Translations under genes and position numbers: made by a program
NCBI RefSeq assembly: GCF_016925675.1
Contig: NZ_CP070506.1
Coordinates: 804,501-868,500, forward strand
Direction of reading: 5' to 3'
DNA from: Pseudomonas hygromyciniae
GTDB taxonomy: Bacteria > Pseudomonadota > Gammaproteobacteria > Pseudomonadales > Pseudomonadaceae
DNA length: 64,000 nt
Shown here: piece by piece, positions 7,754 through 16,313 of the stretch
How the letters are laid out: each line of letters begins with the position of its first letter
How positions within the stretch are numbered: position 1 is the first letter of the stretch
The notes under the pieces: model-generated
What the model was told of the DNA's origin: nothing
Seen by the model: the letters and a program-made list of their open reading frames with translations, nothing else
Databases searched by the model: none

Positions 7754-8977
7754 ATGCGTGAGCTTTTCACGAGGGGCGGCGTGGTCACCGCAGGCTTGCT
7801 GGCGAGTCTGTCGCCGGCGCTGATGGCCCAGGGTTTCTGGGAGGACTCCCATGGCAAGTTGACCCTGCGCAATTACTATTTCAACGACGGTTATCGCGAT
7901 GGTGGCGAAGACCGCAAGGAATGGGCGCAAGGCTTTTTGCTCAACCTGCAATCGGGCTATACCGCAGGCACCGTAGGTTTTGGCCTGGATGCCCTGGGGT
8001 TGTCGGGGATCAAGCTCGACTCCAGCCGCACCCACGCCGGTACCGGTTTATTGCCGGTCCATGATGACGGGCGCGCCGCCAATGAATTCTCAAGCCTTGG
8101 CGTGACCGCAAAAATGCGCATCGGCGCTACCGTGCTGAAAACGGGCACGTTGCTGCCGAAGATCCCGGTACTGGTACACAACGATGGTCGCTTGTTGCCG
8201 CAGACGTTTCGCGGCACTCAGATCGAATACACCGGCATCCGCAACCTGTACCTGCACAGCGGGCACCTGGATCAATTCAAGCTGCGTAACTCCACCGACA
8301 GCGTGGATATTTATCCACAGGGCTACAGCGGCAAAAAGGGCAGTGACTTCGATTTCGCCGGCGCCAGCTATGCCTTCACGCCGAGCCTCAGTGGCACTTG
8401 GTACTATGGGGAAATGCGCGAATTCTATCGCCAGCAATTCCTTGGCCTGGTGCACAAGCAGCCGTTGGGCCCCGGCAGCCTGACCAGCGATCTGCGTTAT
8501 TTCATCAGCAATGAAGCCGGCGAGGCGCGCAACGGCAAGGTCGACAGCGACATGTTCAGCGGCCTGTTCACCTACAAGCTGGGGCCGCAGGCATTGGGCG
8601 TTGGCTACCAGAAAGTCAGCGGCGACACTGCGTTGCCCTACGCCAGCGTGTCGACGGTGTACTCGTTCAGCAACGCCGGGGTCGGCAAGTTCATCCAGGC
8701 CGGTGAGCAAACCTGGATGCTGCGCTATGACTACGATTTCGCCGCCGTGCTGCCGGGCCTGAGTTTCATGACCCGTTACTACAAGGGCCAGAACGGCGAC
8801 TTCAAAGGGCGCGAAGCCCGCGAGTGGGAGTCCGACACCAACCTGCGCTACGTGATCCAGGACAGTACCTTCAAAGGCCTGGGCGTTGAGTTGCGCAAGG
8901 CCACCTACCGTTCCACCTATGCCAGTGACCGTGACAACTACCGGGTCTACCTGACGTACGACCTGGCGCTCTGGTAG
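7754..8977 (+). CDS. OprD family outer-membrane porin
   Basis: A 407-aa OprD-type substrate-specific porin. The signal peptide is residues 1-25 (ends ALMA), and the mature protein starts QGFWEDSHGKLTLRNYYFNDGYRD, a typical OprD N-terminus. Family features include the GFGLDALGLSGIKLDSS segment, alternating beta-strands throughout, and a C-terminal aromatic end (LTYDLALW). The length fits the family (about 400-430). GAGGAAACACTG before the ATG gives a good ribosome site. OprD porins pass amino acids, peptides or aromatic acids. With the linked YfcC carrier, hydrolase and LysR regulator it probably forms an uptake and hydrolysis route for one compound class. Confidence 0.93.
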   Translation: MRELFTRGGVVTAGLLASLSPALMAQGFWEDSHGKLTLRNYYFNDGYRDGGEDRKEWAQGFLLNLQSGYTAGTVGFGLDALGLSGIKLDSSRTHAGTGLLPVHDDGRAANEFSSLGVTAKMRIGATVLKTGTLLPKIPVLVHNDGRLLPQTFRGTQIEYTGIRNLYLHSGHLDQFKLRNSTDSVDIYPQGYSGKKGSDFDFAGASYAFTPSLSGTWYYGEMREFYRQQFLGLVHKQPLGPGSLTSDLRYFISNEAGEARNGKVDSDMFSGLFTYKLGPQALGVGYQKVSGDTALPYASVSTVYSFSNAGVGKFIQAGEQTWMLRYDYDFAAVLPGLSFMTRYYKGQNGDFKGREAREWESDTNLRYVIQDSTFKGLGVELRKATYRSTYASDRDNYRVYLTYDLALW

Positions 8978-8980
8978 GCC

Positions 8981-10396
8981 TTACTGTTCGACAAAGGAGT
9001 AGGGGCGGCTGCCCACTTTGATTTGCTGGCGGGTGGTGACCGGGATCGTCAACTCTTCGATACGGTCCAGCAGTGCCACGTTGCCCGGCTTGGCATCGAG
9101 ATAGGCGCGCAGTTGCGCTGGCGACTGCAGGATCGGCAGGTGGCTCTGGGTGTAAAACACGCTGGCGCCCGCCACGCGCTCATTGGGTTGGTAGAGCACC
9201 ACGCTATGGCCTTGGGCTTGCAGTGCCTGGATCTGGCTGGTCAGGGGGACGAACGATTCACGCCGGTCGGCCTTTGGCGCATACCAGATTGCTGCACCCA
9301 GGTAGCAGGCGATCACCAGGGCAAACGCCCCGGTGATCAAGCTGCGGCGATAGGTGGGCAGGCGCTGGAGCAGAACCGCGGCATACTCGGTGGCGAGGAC
9401 CGCCGCCGCCGGTGTCACGGCCATCAGATACACCACGCGTTTGCTCGATGCGAAGGTCAGCAGGGTAAATTGCGCCACCAGCCACAGGCTGAAAAACAGC
9501 AGGTAACGATTGCTCGCCAGGCTTTTGCGAAAGTGCCACAGGCCCAGGTACACCAGAATATTCCACGGCAAAAAGGCTTCGGGCAATTTGGCGAGGTAGT
9601 AGTAGATGGGCTCGTAATGCCCGGCTTCGACGAAGGAGCCGCTAAAGCGTCCGACGCTGTTGGTCCACAACACCTCACCGACCGCCTGCATGCCACCCCG
9701 TTGATAAAGAAAGCCCAGCCAGATCAACAACGGCACCAGCGCAAGCAAAGTGAAGGCCCCCGGTTTTAGCCACTGGCTGAGTTGCAAGCGTTTGTCCATC
9801 AGGCTGGTGCAAGCCAGATAGGCAAAAATCACAATCCCCGGCATCGCCAGCCCCAGTACGCCTTTGCTCAAGGTGGCAATCGCCATCCCCAAGGTAAACA
9901 GCAGCCAACTGCCGACGTTGGCGCGGTGTTGGGACTCGGGACGCGTGGCCTGGTAGAACGCCAGCAGGGCCAGGGTCACGCCGAGGCTGAGCAACGCATC
10001 CTCACCCACGCCGCGTACATTGCTCCAGTAACTGGCCATGGTCGCCAGCACCAGCGCTGCGCAAAACGCCAGCGACGTGGGCCGCCCGAACCTGCGCAGC
10101 ATGCCGTACAGCAGCATCACACTGAACAAGCCGGCAAACGCCGAGGCCAGCCGTACCGCGCCGGTGCTGGCACCAAACAGGCGAATCGCCCCGGCATCCA
10201 GCCACAGGCTCAGGGGTGGTTTTTCCAGGAATGGCTCACCGAACAGGCGCGGCACCACCCAGTCATTGTCCAGGTGCATGGCCATGGCAATCCCGGCCAC
10301 CCGGGCTTCGGTGGAGCCTTGTAACTCGTGGTTGCCCAGGGCAACGAAGAACAGCAAACCGGCAAGCAGCAGCAACAGTGGGGCAGGGCGTGTCAT
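8981..10396 (-). CDS. ArnT-like GT39 glycosyltransferase
   Basis: A 471-aa inner-membrane transferase of the ArnT/PMT (GT39) fold with about 11-12 hydrophobic segments. The first periplasmic loop has the acidic catalytic-type motif (STEARVAG, Glu30) followed by AMHLDNDWVVPRLFGEPFLEKPPL, which matches the DE-R-Y.E...DW..P...G...EKP pattern of ArnT. Such enzymes move a sugar from a polyprenyl-phosphate donor to lipid A or other acceptors on the periplasmic face. It is shorter than canonical ArnT (about 550 aa), and no other arn genes are nearby, so aminoarabinose specificity is not established. It converges with oprD, with stop codons 3 bp apart. Weak ribosome site. Confidence 0.85.
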   Translation of the reverse strand: MTRPAPLLLLLAGLLFFVALGNHELQGSTEARVAGIAMAMHLDNDWVVPRLFGEPFLEKPPLSLWLDAGAIRLFGASTGAVRLASAFAGLFSVMLLYGMLRRFGRPTSLAFCAALVLATMASYWSNVRGVGEDALLSLGVTLALLAFYQATRPESQHRANVGSWLLFTLGMAIATLSKGVLGLAMPGIVIFAYLACTSLMDKRLQLSQWLKPGAFTLLALVPLLIWLGFLYQRGGMQAVGEVLWTNSVGRFSGSFVEAGHYEPIYYYLAKLPEAFLPWNILVYLGLWHFRKSLASNRYLLFFSLWLVAQFTLLTFASSKRVVYLMAVTPAAAVLATEYAAVLLQRLPTYRRSLITGAFALVIACYLGAAIWYAPKADRRESFVPLTSQIQALQAQGHSVVLYQPNERVAGASVFYTQSHLPILQSPAQLRAYLDAKPGNVALLDRIEELTIPVTTRQQIKVGSRPYSFVEQ

Positions 10397-10589
10397 GGGT
10401 GGGTTACCGGATGCGAGGGGGCAGCGTTGGAGTATACGAAGGCAATCCTTAACAAATTGTGAACGTAGATCCCGTTGTGGATTGGCCTGCCCGGTGGCCT
10501 GGAAGTGGTCGGTTTACCGTTGCCTCGGGAACCTACCATTGCCGGGTCCCGATCCACACCGGAACGGGCATTCCCTATAGGAGAATGCG

Positions 10590-11048
10590 ATGAGTAACGA
10601 TCCACAGGCAATCGTGGTCAGAGCCGTGCAAGCCGAGGACTATGAGCAGTGGCTGCAACTGTGGCTGGCCTACCAGGACTTTTATCAAGTGTCCCTGGAT
10701 GAGACCACGACCCGCACTGCCTTCAGCCGCTTGCTCGATGCCAATGAAGCCATGGCCTGCGCGGTAGCGGTACAGGGCGATGAGCTGGTGGGGCTGGTGC
10801 ACGCGCTGTTGCATCGTTCGACCTGGGCGGTGGCTGACTTTTGCTACCTCGAAGACCTGTACGTCGCCCCCACGGTACGCGGTGGCGGTACCGGCAAGTT
10901 GCTGATCGAATGGGTCCAGCGCTATGCGCAGTATCACGGCTGCGCACGTTTGTACTGGCATACCCAGCAGACCAATAAGCGCGCGCAAAAACTCTACAAC
11001 TGGATCGCCGAAGACTCGGGTTGCATCGAGTACCGCATGGCCCTGTAA
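10590..11048 (+). CDS. GNAT family N-acetyltransferase
   Basis: A 152-aa GNAT acetyltransferase. The acetyl-CoA loop is in LEDLYVAPTVRGGGTGKLLIEWV (R/Q-x-x-G-x-G/A type) at about residues 90-112, followed by a conserved YWHTQQTNKRAQKLYNWIAEDSG motif with the usual Asn-x-x-A-x-x-x-Y signature. A clear Shine-Dalgarno (TAGGAG, 6-7 nt before ATG). It is monocistronic between divergent and downstream unrelated genes. The acceptor substrate cannot be deduced. Confidence 0.9.
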   Translation: MSNDPQAIVVRAVQAEDYEQWLQLWLAYQDFYQVSLDETTTRTAFSRLLDANEAMACAVAVQGDELVGLVHALLHRSTWAVADFCYLEDLYVAPTVRGGGTGKLLIEWVQRYAQYHGCARLYWHTQQTNKRAQKLYNWIAEDSGCIEYRMAL

Positions 11049-11138
11049 CGCCCGCCCGCTCAGTTCGCCGATATTGGTCGTGGACATATCGGCGGCTTCG
11101 CACAAAGATGCATGGTTTTTTAGCCCTTGGCCAAGTCA

Positions 11139-12641
11139 ATGACCCACAACCTGGAACTGGACACGCTGAAGATCCGTCTGACGGACCCCAAGCTGGCCTC
11201 GCTGGATTTGCGGGTGCGGGTGCAACGCGTGCTGCGCCAATTGATCCTCGAGGGCGTCCTCGCGCCCGGCAGCCGCTTGCCCGCGACGCGCACACTGTGC
11301 AAGTCACTGGGCATTTCCCGGGATACCGTGGAAATGGCCTACGTCCAACTGCAACTGGACGGTTACCTGAGCCGGCGCGAAGGCTCGGGCAGTTTCGTCT
11401 CCGAGAAAATCGGGCCGAGCCTGCGGGGTGCGCGCAAGCGCCAGCCGCTGGTGCCGAACCAGGCCCCGGCGCTGAGTGCCAGGGGCGCGCAGATCCTCGC
11501 CAGCGGCGGCGTCAGCGACCAGCAGGTGGTCAAGGCGTTTGCCACGGGGCTGCCGGAAACGCGCACCTTTCCCGTGGGCATCTGGGAGCGCCTGCACCGC
11601 CAGGCGTTGAAGGACTACCGCCCGAACCTGCTGTTGCACGGCGACCCGCAAGGCGCTGAACCCCTGCGCCAGGCCATCGCCGACTACCTGAACCTGGAAC
11701 GCGGTGCGCGGGTCACGCCGGATCAGGTGCTGGTGCTGTCCAGCACGCGTCAGGCCCTGTACCTGTGTGCGCAGGTGCTGGTCGACAGCGGCCAGCCGAT
11801 CCTGATGGAAGACCCCGGTTACTTCGGCGCCCGCAAGGCGTTTGAAATGGCCCAGCTCAAGGTGGTACCGGTGGCGGTGGACGCCAAAGGCCTGTGCATC
11901 GACGCCTTGCGCGCCGACCGCAGCGGCGCCAATGCGGTCTATGTCACGCCGTCCCATCAATACCCCACTGGCGCGACCCTGGCGCTTGAACGGCGCCTGG
12001 ACCTGATCGCCTGGGCCGAGCAACGCCAAGGCTGGATCATCGAGGACGACTACGACAGCCAGTTTCATTACGAAGGCTTGCCGACCGCCTGCGTGCAGGG
12101 CCTGGACAACTACCAGCGCACGCTCTACCTCGGCACCTTCAGTAAGTCGCTGTACCCGGGATTGCGCATGGGCTTTATGGTGCTGCCCCGGGAGTTGGTC
12201 AAACCCATGACCTACGCCCGCAGCATCCTCGACGGCCACACCCCGCAAATCGCCCAGTTGACCCTGGCGCGTTTCATGAACGATGGACATTTCGGCAGCC
12301 ATATACGCGCGATGCGCAAAATCTACGGCGAGCGACGGGATGCCATGGCCGAAGCGGTTGAGCGCCATTTGAGCCATGTGGTCACCGCCAGCTTGCCGCC
12401 CGGTGGTTTGCAGTTGCCTTGTGTGTTGCATGAGGGGTGGTCGGAGCTGGAGACCATTCGCCAGGCGGCGCGGGTGGGTATCCAATTGCCAGGCCTGACT
12501 CGGCTCTACGCCCAGCCGCCGGCGAGGGGCGGCTGGCTGCTGGGGTTCTCGGCGCTGACGCCCGGTGAAATCGACAGCGCCAGCCGGCAGTTGGCCAAGG
12601 TGCTCAAGGGTGGTCTGGTGCAAGGTGGCGAAGTGGACTGA
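11139..12641 (+). CDS. MocR/PdxR-type GntR-aminotransferase regulator
   Basis: A 500-aa fusion of an N-terminal GntR winged helix-turn-helix (about 20-90, LRQLILEGVLAPGSRLPATRTLCKSLGISRDTVEMAY) and a fold-type I aminotransferase domain. The PLP-binding lysine is Lys336 in LGTFSKSLYPGLRMG. The start is uncertain: the ATG at 11139 gives this length; a TTG at 11127 is also in frame; neither has a strong ribosome site. MocR proteins use PLP as cofactor-effector and usually control an adjacent gene. Here a BenE-type transporter starts 53 bp downstream on the same strand, so that is the likely target or operon partner. Confidence 0.9.
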   Translation: MTHNLELDTLKIRLTDPKLASLDLRVRVQRVLRQLILEGVLAPGSRLPATRTLCKSLGISRDTVEMAYVQLQLDGYLSRREGSGSFVSEKIGPSLRGARKRQPLVPNQAPALSARGAQILASGGVSDQQVVKAFATGLPETRTFPVGIWERLHRQALKDYRPNLLLHGDPQGAEPLRQAIADYLNLERGARVTPDQVLVLSSTRQALYLCAQVLVDSGQPILMEDPGYFGARKAFEMAQLKVVPVAVDAKGLCIDALRADRSGANAVYVTPSHQYPTGATLALERRLDLIAWAEQRQGWIIEDDYDSQFHYEGLPTACVQGLDNYQRTLYLGTFSKSLYPGLRMGFMVLPRELVKPMTYARSILDGHTPQIAQLTLARFMNDGHFGSHIRAMRKIYGERRDAMAEAVERHLSHVVTASLPPGGLQLPCVLHEGWSELETIRQAARVGIQLPGLTRLYAQPPARGGWLLGFSALTPGEIDSASRQLAKVLKGGLVQGGEVD

Positions 12642-12694
12642 AAGGACGGTCCGGTGCTTGTTAGCCTTTGCGGCCTTAACAAAAGGAATGCGCC

Positions 12695-13885
12695 ATGAAC
12701 CGACCCGCCCCACGCTTGCGCCTCGCCGATTACCTGTCACCGAGCATCAGTGCGCTGATTTCCGTCATCGTCAATTACGCCGGCACCTTCGTCCTGGTGT
12801 TCCAGGCCGCGCACCTGGCGCAACTGAGCGCGGCACAAACCGCTTCGTGGGTCTGGTCGGTGAGTATTGGCGTGGGCGTGACCGGTGCGTGGTTGAGCTA
12901 CCGCTACCGCGAGCCGATCATCACGGCGTGGTCGACGCCGGGTGTGGCGTTTCTGGCGACAGTCATGCCGTTTACTCCCTATGCCGAGGTGATTGGCGCC
13001 TACGTGATGTGCGCCATCGGTTTTATCGTCCTGGGCCTGAGCGGTGCGTTTGAGCGCTTGGTGCGGCTGATCCCCGGTGGCATTGCGGCGGGTTTGCTGG
13101 CGGGGATTCTCCTGCAGTTTGGCGTGGCGGCGTTTGGTGGTGCCAGTGCAGACCCGCTGTTGGTGATCGTGCTGGTGGTGGCCTACGCGGTGCTGCGCCG
13201 CTTTACTTCACGTTATGCGATGGTCGGGATTCTGTTGATTGGCCTGGGGCTGCTGCTCGCCCAGCAGCGGCTCGACTTGCACAGCCTTGAACTGCAACTG
13301 GCGGCACCGGTGTTTGAAATGCCGCATTTTTCCATCGCGGCGTTTTTTGGCGTGGCCTTGCCGCTGTTCGTGATCACCCTGACCGGGCAATACATCCCCG
13401 GCATGCTGGTGCTGCGCAACGACGGGTTCAAGACCAGTGCCAATCCGATCATCACCGTCACGGGCCTGGGCTCTTTGCTGATGGCACCGTTCGGGGCTCA
13501 TGCGTTCAACGTCGCGGCAATCACGGCGGCGATCTGCACCGGGCGCGATACCCATCAGGACCCCTCCAAACGCTACATCGCCGGGCTGGTGTGTGGGGCG
13601 TTGTACATCCTGGTCGGGGTGTTTGGCGTGACGTTGGCGACCTTGTTCATGGTCCTGCCGCGCGCATTCATCACCACCTTGGCGGGCCTGGCGCTGCTCG
13701 GCGCCATTGGTTCAAGCCTGGCCAATGCAATGGCCGATACCCGCACTCGGGAAACGGCGCTGATCACCTTTTTGGCGACGGCGGCCAATGTCACGTTACT
13801 GGGGATTGGCGGCGCGTTCTGGGGGCTGGTGGCGGGGTTGTTGGTGCATGGGGTGATTCATGGTGGGCGCCGGGCGCTGGCCTAG
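12695..13885 (+). CDS. BenE family benzoate/H+ symporter-like transporter
   Basis: A 396-aa inner-membrane transporter of the BenE/YdcO family (related to the NCS2 nucleobase carriers) with 11-12 hydrophobic segments. Characteristic stretches are ISALISVIVNYAGTFVLVFQAA, TAWSTPGVAF and APFGAHAFNVAAITAAICTGRD. AAAGGA precedes the ATG by 7 nt. It follows the MocR regulator by 53 bp on the same strand and is probably co-transcribed. There are no benzoate catabolic genes in the window, so the substrate may differ from benzoate; a link to PLP-related or amino compounds is only suggested by the MocR partner. Confidence 0.88.
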   Translation: MNRPAPRLRLADYLSPSISALISVIVNYAGTFVLVFQAAHLAQLSAAQTASWVWSVSIGVGVTGAWLSYRYREPIITAWSTPGVAFLATVMPFTPYAEVIGAYVMCAIGFIVLGLSGAFERLVRLIPGGIAAGLLAGILLQFGVAAFGGASADPLLVIVLVVAYAVLRRFTSRYAMVGILLIGLGLLLAQQRLDLHSLELQLAAPVFEMPHFSIAAFFGVALPLFVITLTGQYIPGMLVLRNDGFKTSANPIITVTGLGSLLMAPFGAHAFNVAAITAAICTGRDTHQDPSKRYIAGLVCGALYILVGVFGVTLATLFMVLPRAFITTLAGLALLGAIGSSLANAMADTRTRETALITFLATAANVTLLGIGGAFWGLVAGLLVHGVIHGGRRALA

Positions 13886-13913
13886 CCCCATAAATCCCAA
13901 CTGATAGGGCTTT

Positions 13914-14047
13914 TGTGGCGAGCGGGCTTGCCCCGCGTTGGGCTGCGAAGCAGCCCCAATAAACCGAATGCGCCGTAACAGACACACCGCGGAGGCTGGT
14001 TTTGGGGCCGCTTCGCAGCCCAACGCGGGGCAAGCCCGCTCGCCACA
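13914..14047. repeat. REPIN: inverted REP doublet
   Basis: Arms 13914-13958 and 14003-14047 are reverse complements with one mismatch over 45 bp (TGTGGCGAGCGGGCTTGCCCCG...). It is in the same class as 6491-6652. It lies between the convergent BenE gene and the small membrane protein gene and may end both transcripts. Confidence 0.9.
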
Positions 14048-14058
14048 GGGGACTTCTG

Positions 14059-14565
14059 TCAGAGGAGATGACCTTGTTGCACGACGATCCCCATTGGGCC
14101 GCTGAGTTTTTCGACCCGTATTTCACCGCCATCCCTGAGCGCGCCGGGGTGGCAAACCCTGATTTTCTTCGCCACTTCTTGATCGTAGACCGTTGCACCG
14201 GTGCAGCTGCGCTTGCCGCTGGAGGCATATTCGTAGGGTGCGACATAGCTGACCGGGAGGGTGCTCGACCAATAAGTCAGATAGGACAACACCACCACGC
14301 CCAGCAGCAACGACAGGACCCACGTGCCGCCCGCGACCTTCAGCCAGTGGAGCGGGGTGTATTTGAGGCGAGGGTTCCTGCGCCACACCATCAACGCAAA
14401 CCCCGCCACGGCCAACGCAGTCGAGCTCACTTGGTAGATCTTTACGGTCAGCGCATTGAAGTACACCACCAGGTCGATATGGAACAGCCAGTTCACAATC
14501 GTGACCGCAAAAAGTAGCAGAGCAGTGCCGACGAGCAACTGCGAGAGGATAGATTTTTTACTCAA
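14059..14565 (-). CDS. hypothetical small membrane protein
   Basis: A 168-aa protein with three hydrophobic helices (about 8-30, 45-62, 77-98) followed by a roughly 65-residue hydrophilic, probably periplasmic tail with two Cys (KRSCTGATVYD, RVCHPG) that could form a disulfide. The best start is a TTG at 14565 (AGGGAA 11 nt upstream); no ATG is suitably placed. No family was recognised. It is divergent from the iron-starvation sigma factor. Confidence 0.6.
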   Translation of the reverse strand: MSKKSILSQLLVGTALLLFAVTIVNWLFHIDLVVYFNALTVKIYQVSSTALAVAGFALMVWRRNPRLKYTPLHWLKVAGGTWVLSLLLGVVVLSYLTYWSSTLPVSYVAPYEYASSGKRSCTGATVYDQEVAKKIRVCHPGALRDGGEIRVEKLSGPMGIVVQQGHLL

Positions 14566-14671
14566 CTCAAATGGCTTCCCTGCATAAAAACGGTGTGCAA
14601 GCGTGGTCCATCGTCCCCTGGCTTGCCTTTTGGTCAGATAAAACAGCGGGGAGTATAAACTTCTACTTGTC

Positions 14672-14690
14672 TCTAATGAGAAGTATTACC
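14672..14690 (+). promoter_or_regulatory. Fur box upstream of the ECF sigma gene
   Basis: TCTAATGAGAAGTATTACC matches the 19-bp Fur consensus GATAATGATAATCATTATC at 13 of 19 positions, including the AATGA and ATTA cores. It lies 41 bp upstream of the sigma factor start, as expected for an iron-repressed FecI-type gene. Confidence 0.72.
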
Positions 14691-14731
14691 ATGTGCGACT
14701 CCCGTCAGTTGTCAGTCTGGATATCTCGCCG

Positions 14732-15241
14732 ATGGCCACATCCTCTTCCACCCACCGCGCGGTGGGTGAACTCTACGCCCAGCACCACGGCTGGGTGGTG
14801 CAGTTGCTGCGGCGCAAGCTAGGCGGGCAGGAGCAGGCACTGGACCTTGCGCAGGATACCTTTGTGCGCATTCTCAGCAGTGGGCCATTGCCGTCGCTAC
14901 GTGAACCACGGGCCTATCTGAACACGGTCGCCAGCCGCTTATGCGGCCAGTATTTTCGCCGGCAGGCCCTGGAGCGTGCGTACGAACAATCCCTGGCGAT
15001 CCTCGAACCGGAACACGCGCCATCCCCGGAAACCCGCTTGCTGGTGCTTGAAGCGCTGGATGCGGTAGGGCAGGTGTTGGACGGGCTGGGGAGCCGGGTG
15101 CGGGAGATTTTCCTGCTGTCGCAGTTGGATGGCCTGACTTATCCACAGATCGCAGAGCAACTGGGCCTGACCGTAAATGTCGTGCAAAAGGCCATGCTCA
15201 AGGCCTATCGGCATTGTTACCTGGCGGTGTACCAGGCATGA
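14732..15241 (+). CDS. FecI-like ECF sigma factor (iron starvation)
   Basis: A 169-aa extracytoplasmic-function sigma factor. Region 2 (VGELYAQHHGWVVQLLRRKLG, then ALDLAQDTFVRIL) is at about 10-70 and region 4 (REIFLLSQLDGLTYPQIAEQLGLTVNVVQKAMLKAYRHC) at about 115-165. I chose the ATG at 14732; a GTG at 14693 would start 3 bp from the Fur box. The stop codon overlaps the FecR start (ATGA), and a TonB receptor with a signalling domain follows. This is the standard cell-surface signalling layout, in which sigma directs transcription of the receptor gene. Confidence 0.92.
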   Translation: MATSSSTHRAVGELYAQHHGWVVQLLRRKLGGQEQALDLAQDTFVRILSSGPLPSLREPRAYLNTVASRLCGQYFRRQALERAYEQSLAILEPEHAPSPETRLLVLEALDAVGQVLDGLGSRVREIFLLSQLDGLTYPQIAEQLGLTVNVVQKAMLKAYRHCYLAVYQA

Positions 15242-16206
15242 CGATGTTCCAGCCCGCCGACGATCAGTTGTTGGATGAATATGTGCTGGATCAGGCGCTG
15301 ATGTGGATGGTCACCCTGCAATCGGGTGTCAGTGGCGCTGTCGAGCAGCAAGCCTGCGCCGCCTGGCGTAATGCAAACCCTCACCACGAATTGGCCTGGC
15401 AGCGCTTGACCGGCTTGAGCCGCGACCTGCGCAGCAGCACCGCTGCCCTGCCGGCGCCCACCGCCCGCCAGTTGTTGCGGACCCGTAGCCTGACGTCGCG
15501 CCGCACACTGCTCAAGGGCTTCGCCGGCCTGGGTATTGCCGCGGCCATGGGCCTGGGTGTACGCGAGCGCGTGGTGTTGCCGCAGTTGTTCAGTGATTAC
15601 CGCACCACCACCGGCGAGCGGCGCCCCCTGCAGTTGGTCGGCGCTGGCGCGGTGCAACTGGACACCCAGACGGCAGTGGATGTGCGCGGCCCGCAGTTGA
15701 CCCTGAACCAGGGGCGCCTGCTGTTGGCGACGGCGGCGGATACCTTCGTCGGCATCAAGACCGCCCATGGCTGGGTGCGACCGACGGCGCTGTCGCGGCT
15801 GGTCATCAGCGAGGATCTGTCGGGCCTGCGCGGGACCCTGGTGCAAGTGCTGGCGGGCAACGTATCGGTCGAACCGCAGCAAGGTGGCCGGGTGTCGATT
15901 CGCGCCGGCCAGCAGTTGAGCTTCGACCGTCAGCAGAGCGGCCCGCTGCAAACCCTCACGCCCGCCGCCGATGCCTGGACCCGTGGCCTGCTGATTGCCG
16001 AGCGCATGCCGCTGGCCCAGGTGATCGATCAACTCAACCGTTACCGACGTGGTGTGCTGCGCTGTGACCCGGCTGTCGCCAGTCTGCAGGTCTCGGGTTC
16101 GTTCTCCCTCGACCGCCCGGACGCCAGTCTGGATTTACTGGTCAAGGTATTGCCGGTCCGCGTGCAGCGGGTCTTCGGCTACCTGGCGACAGTGGTGCCG
16201 GCCTAG
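15238..16206 (+). CDS. FecR-family anti-sigma regulator
   Basis: A 322-aa single-pass inner-membrane regulator. The N-terminal cytoplasmic anti-sigma segment contains the DEYVLDQALMWMVTLQSG and AAWRNANPHHELAWQRL motifs (about 10-60). One TM helix follows at about 96-113 (LLKGFAGLGIAAAMGLGV), then the periplasmic FecR domain (DYRTTTGERRPLQL, DTQTAVDV, RGTLVQVLAGNVSVEP). It starts within the sigma gene's stop codon (4-bp overlap), so translation is coupled. It should hold the sigma factor inactive until the receptor's N-terminal domain signals siderophore binding. Confidence 0.93.
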   Translation: MTMFQPADDQLLDEYVLDQALMWMVTLQSGVSGAVEQQACAAWRNANPHHELAWQRLTGLSRDLRSSTAALPAPTARQLLRTRSLTSRRTLLKGFAGLGIAAAMGLGVRERVVLPQLFSDYRTTTGERRPLQLVGAGAVQLDTQTAVDVRGPQLTLNQGRLLLATAADTFVGIKTAHGWVRPTALSRLVISEDLSGLRGTLVQVLAGNVSVEPQQGGRVSIRAGQQLSFDRQQSGPLQTLTPAADAWTRGLLIAERMPLAQVIDQLNRYRRGVLRCDPAVASLQVSGSFSLDRPDASLDLLVKVLPVRVQRVFGYLATVVPA

Positions 16207-16313
16207 GTTAAAAAACTTTCCATGGGATCGGCAGTATTTGCCATCTCGTGCATCAAGACAGGCAAGACGCTCAATAAAAGCGCCCGCCAACCTTTCACCA
16301 CAGGACAGTCTTT

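Noticed and set aside
8981..10396. Assignment as ArnT (aminoarabinose transferase)
   Set aside because: The protein is about 80 residues shorter than ArnT, and no arnBCADEF genes are nearby; only the GT39 family call is kept.
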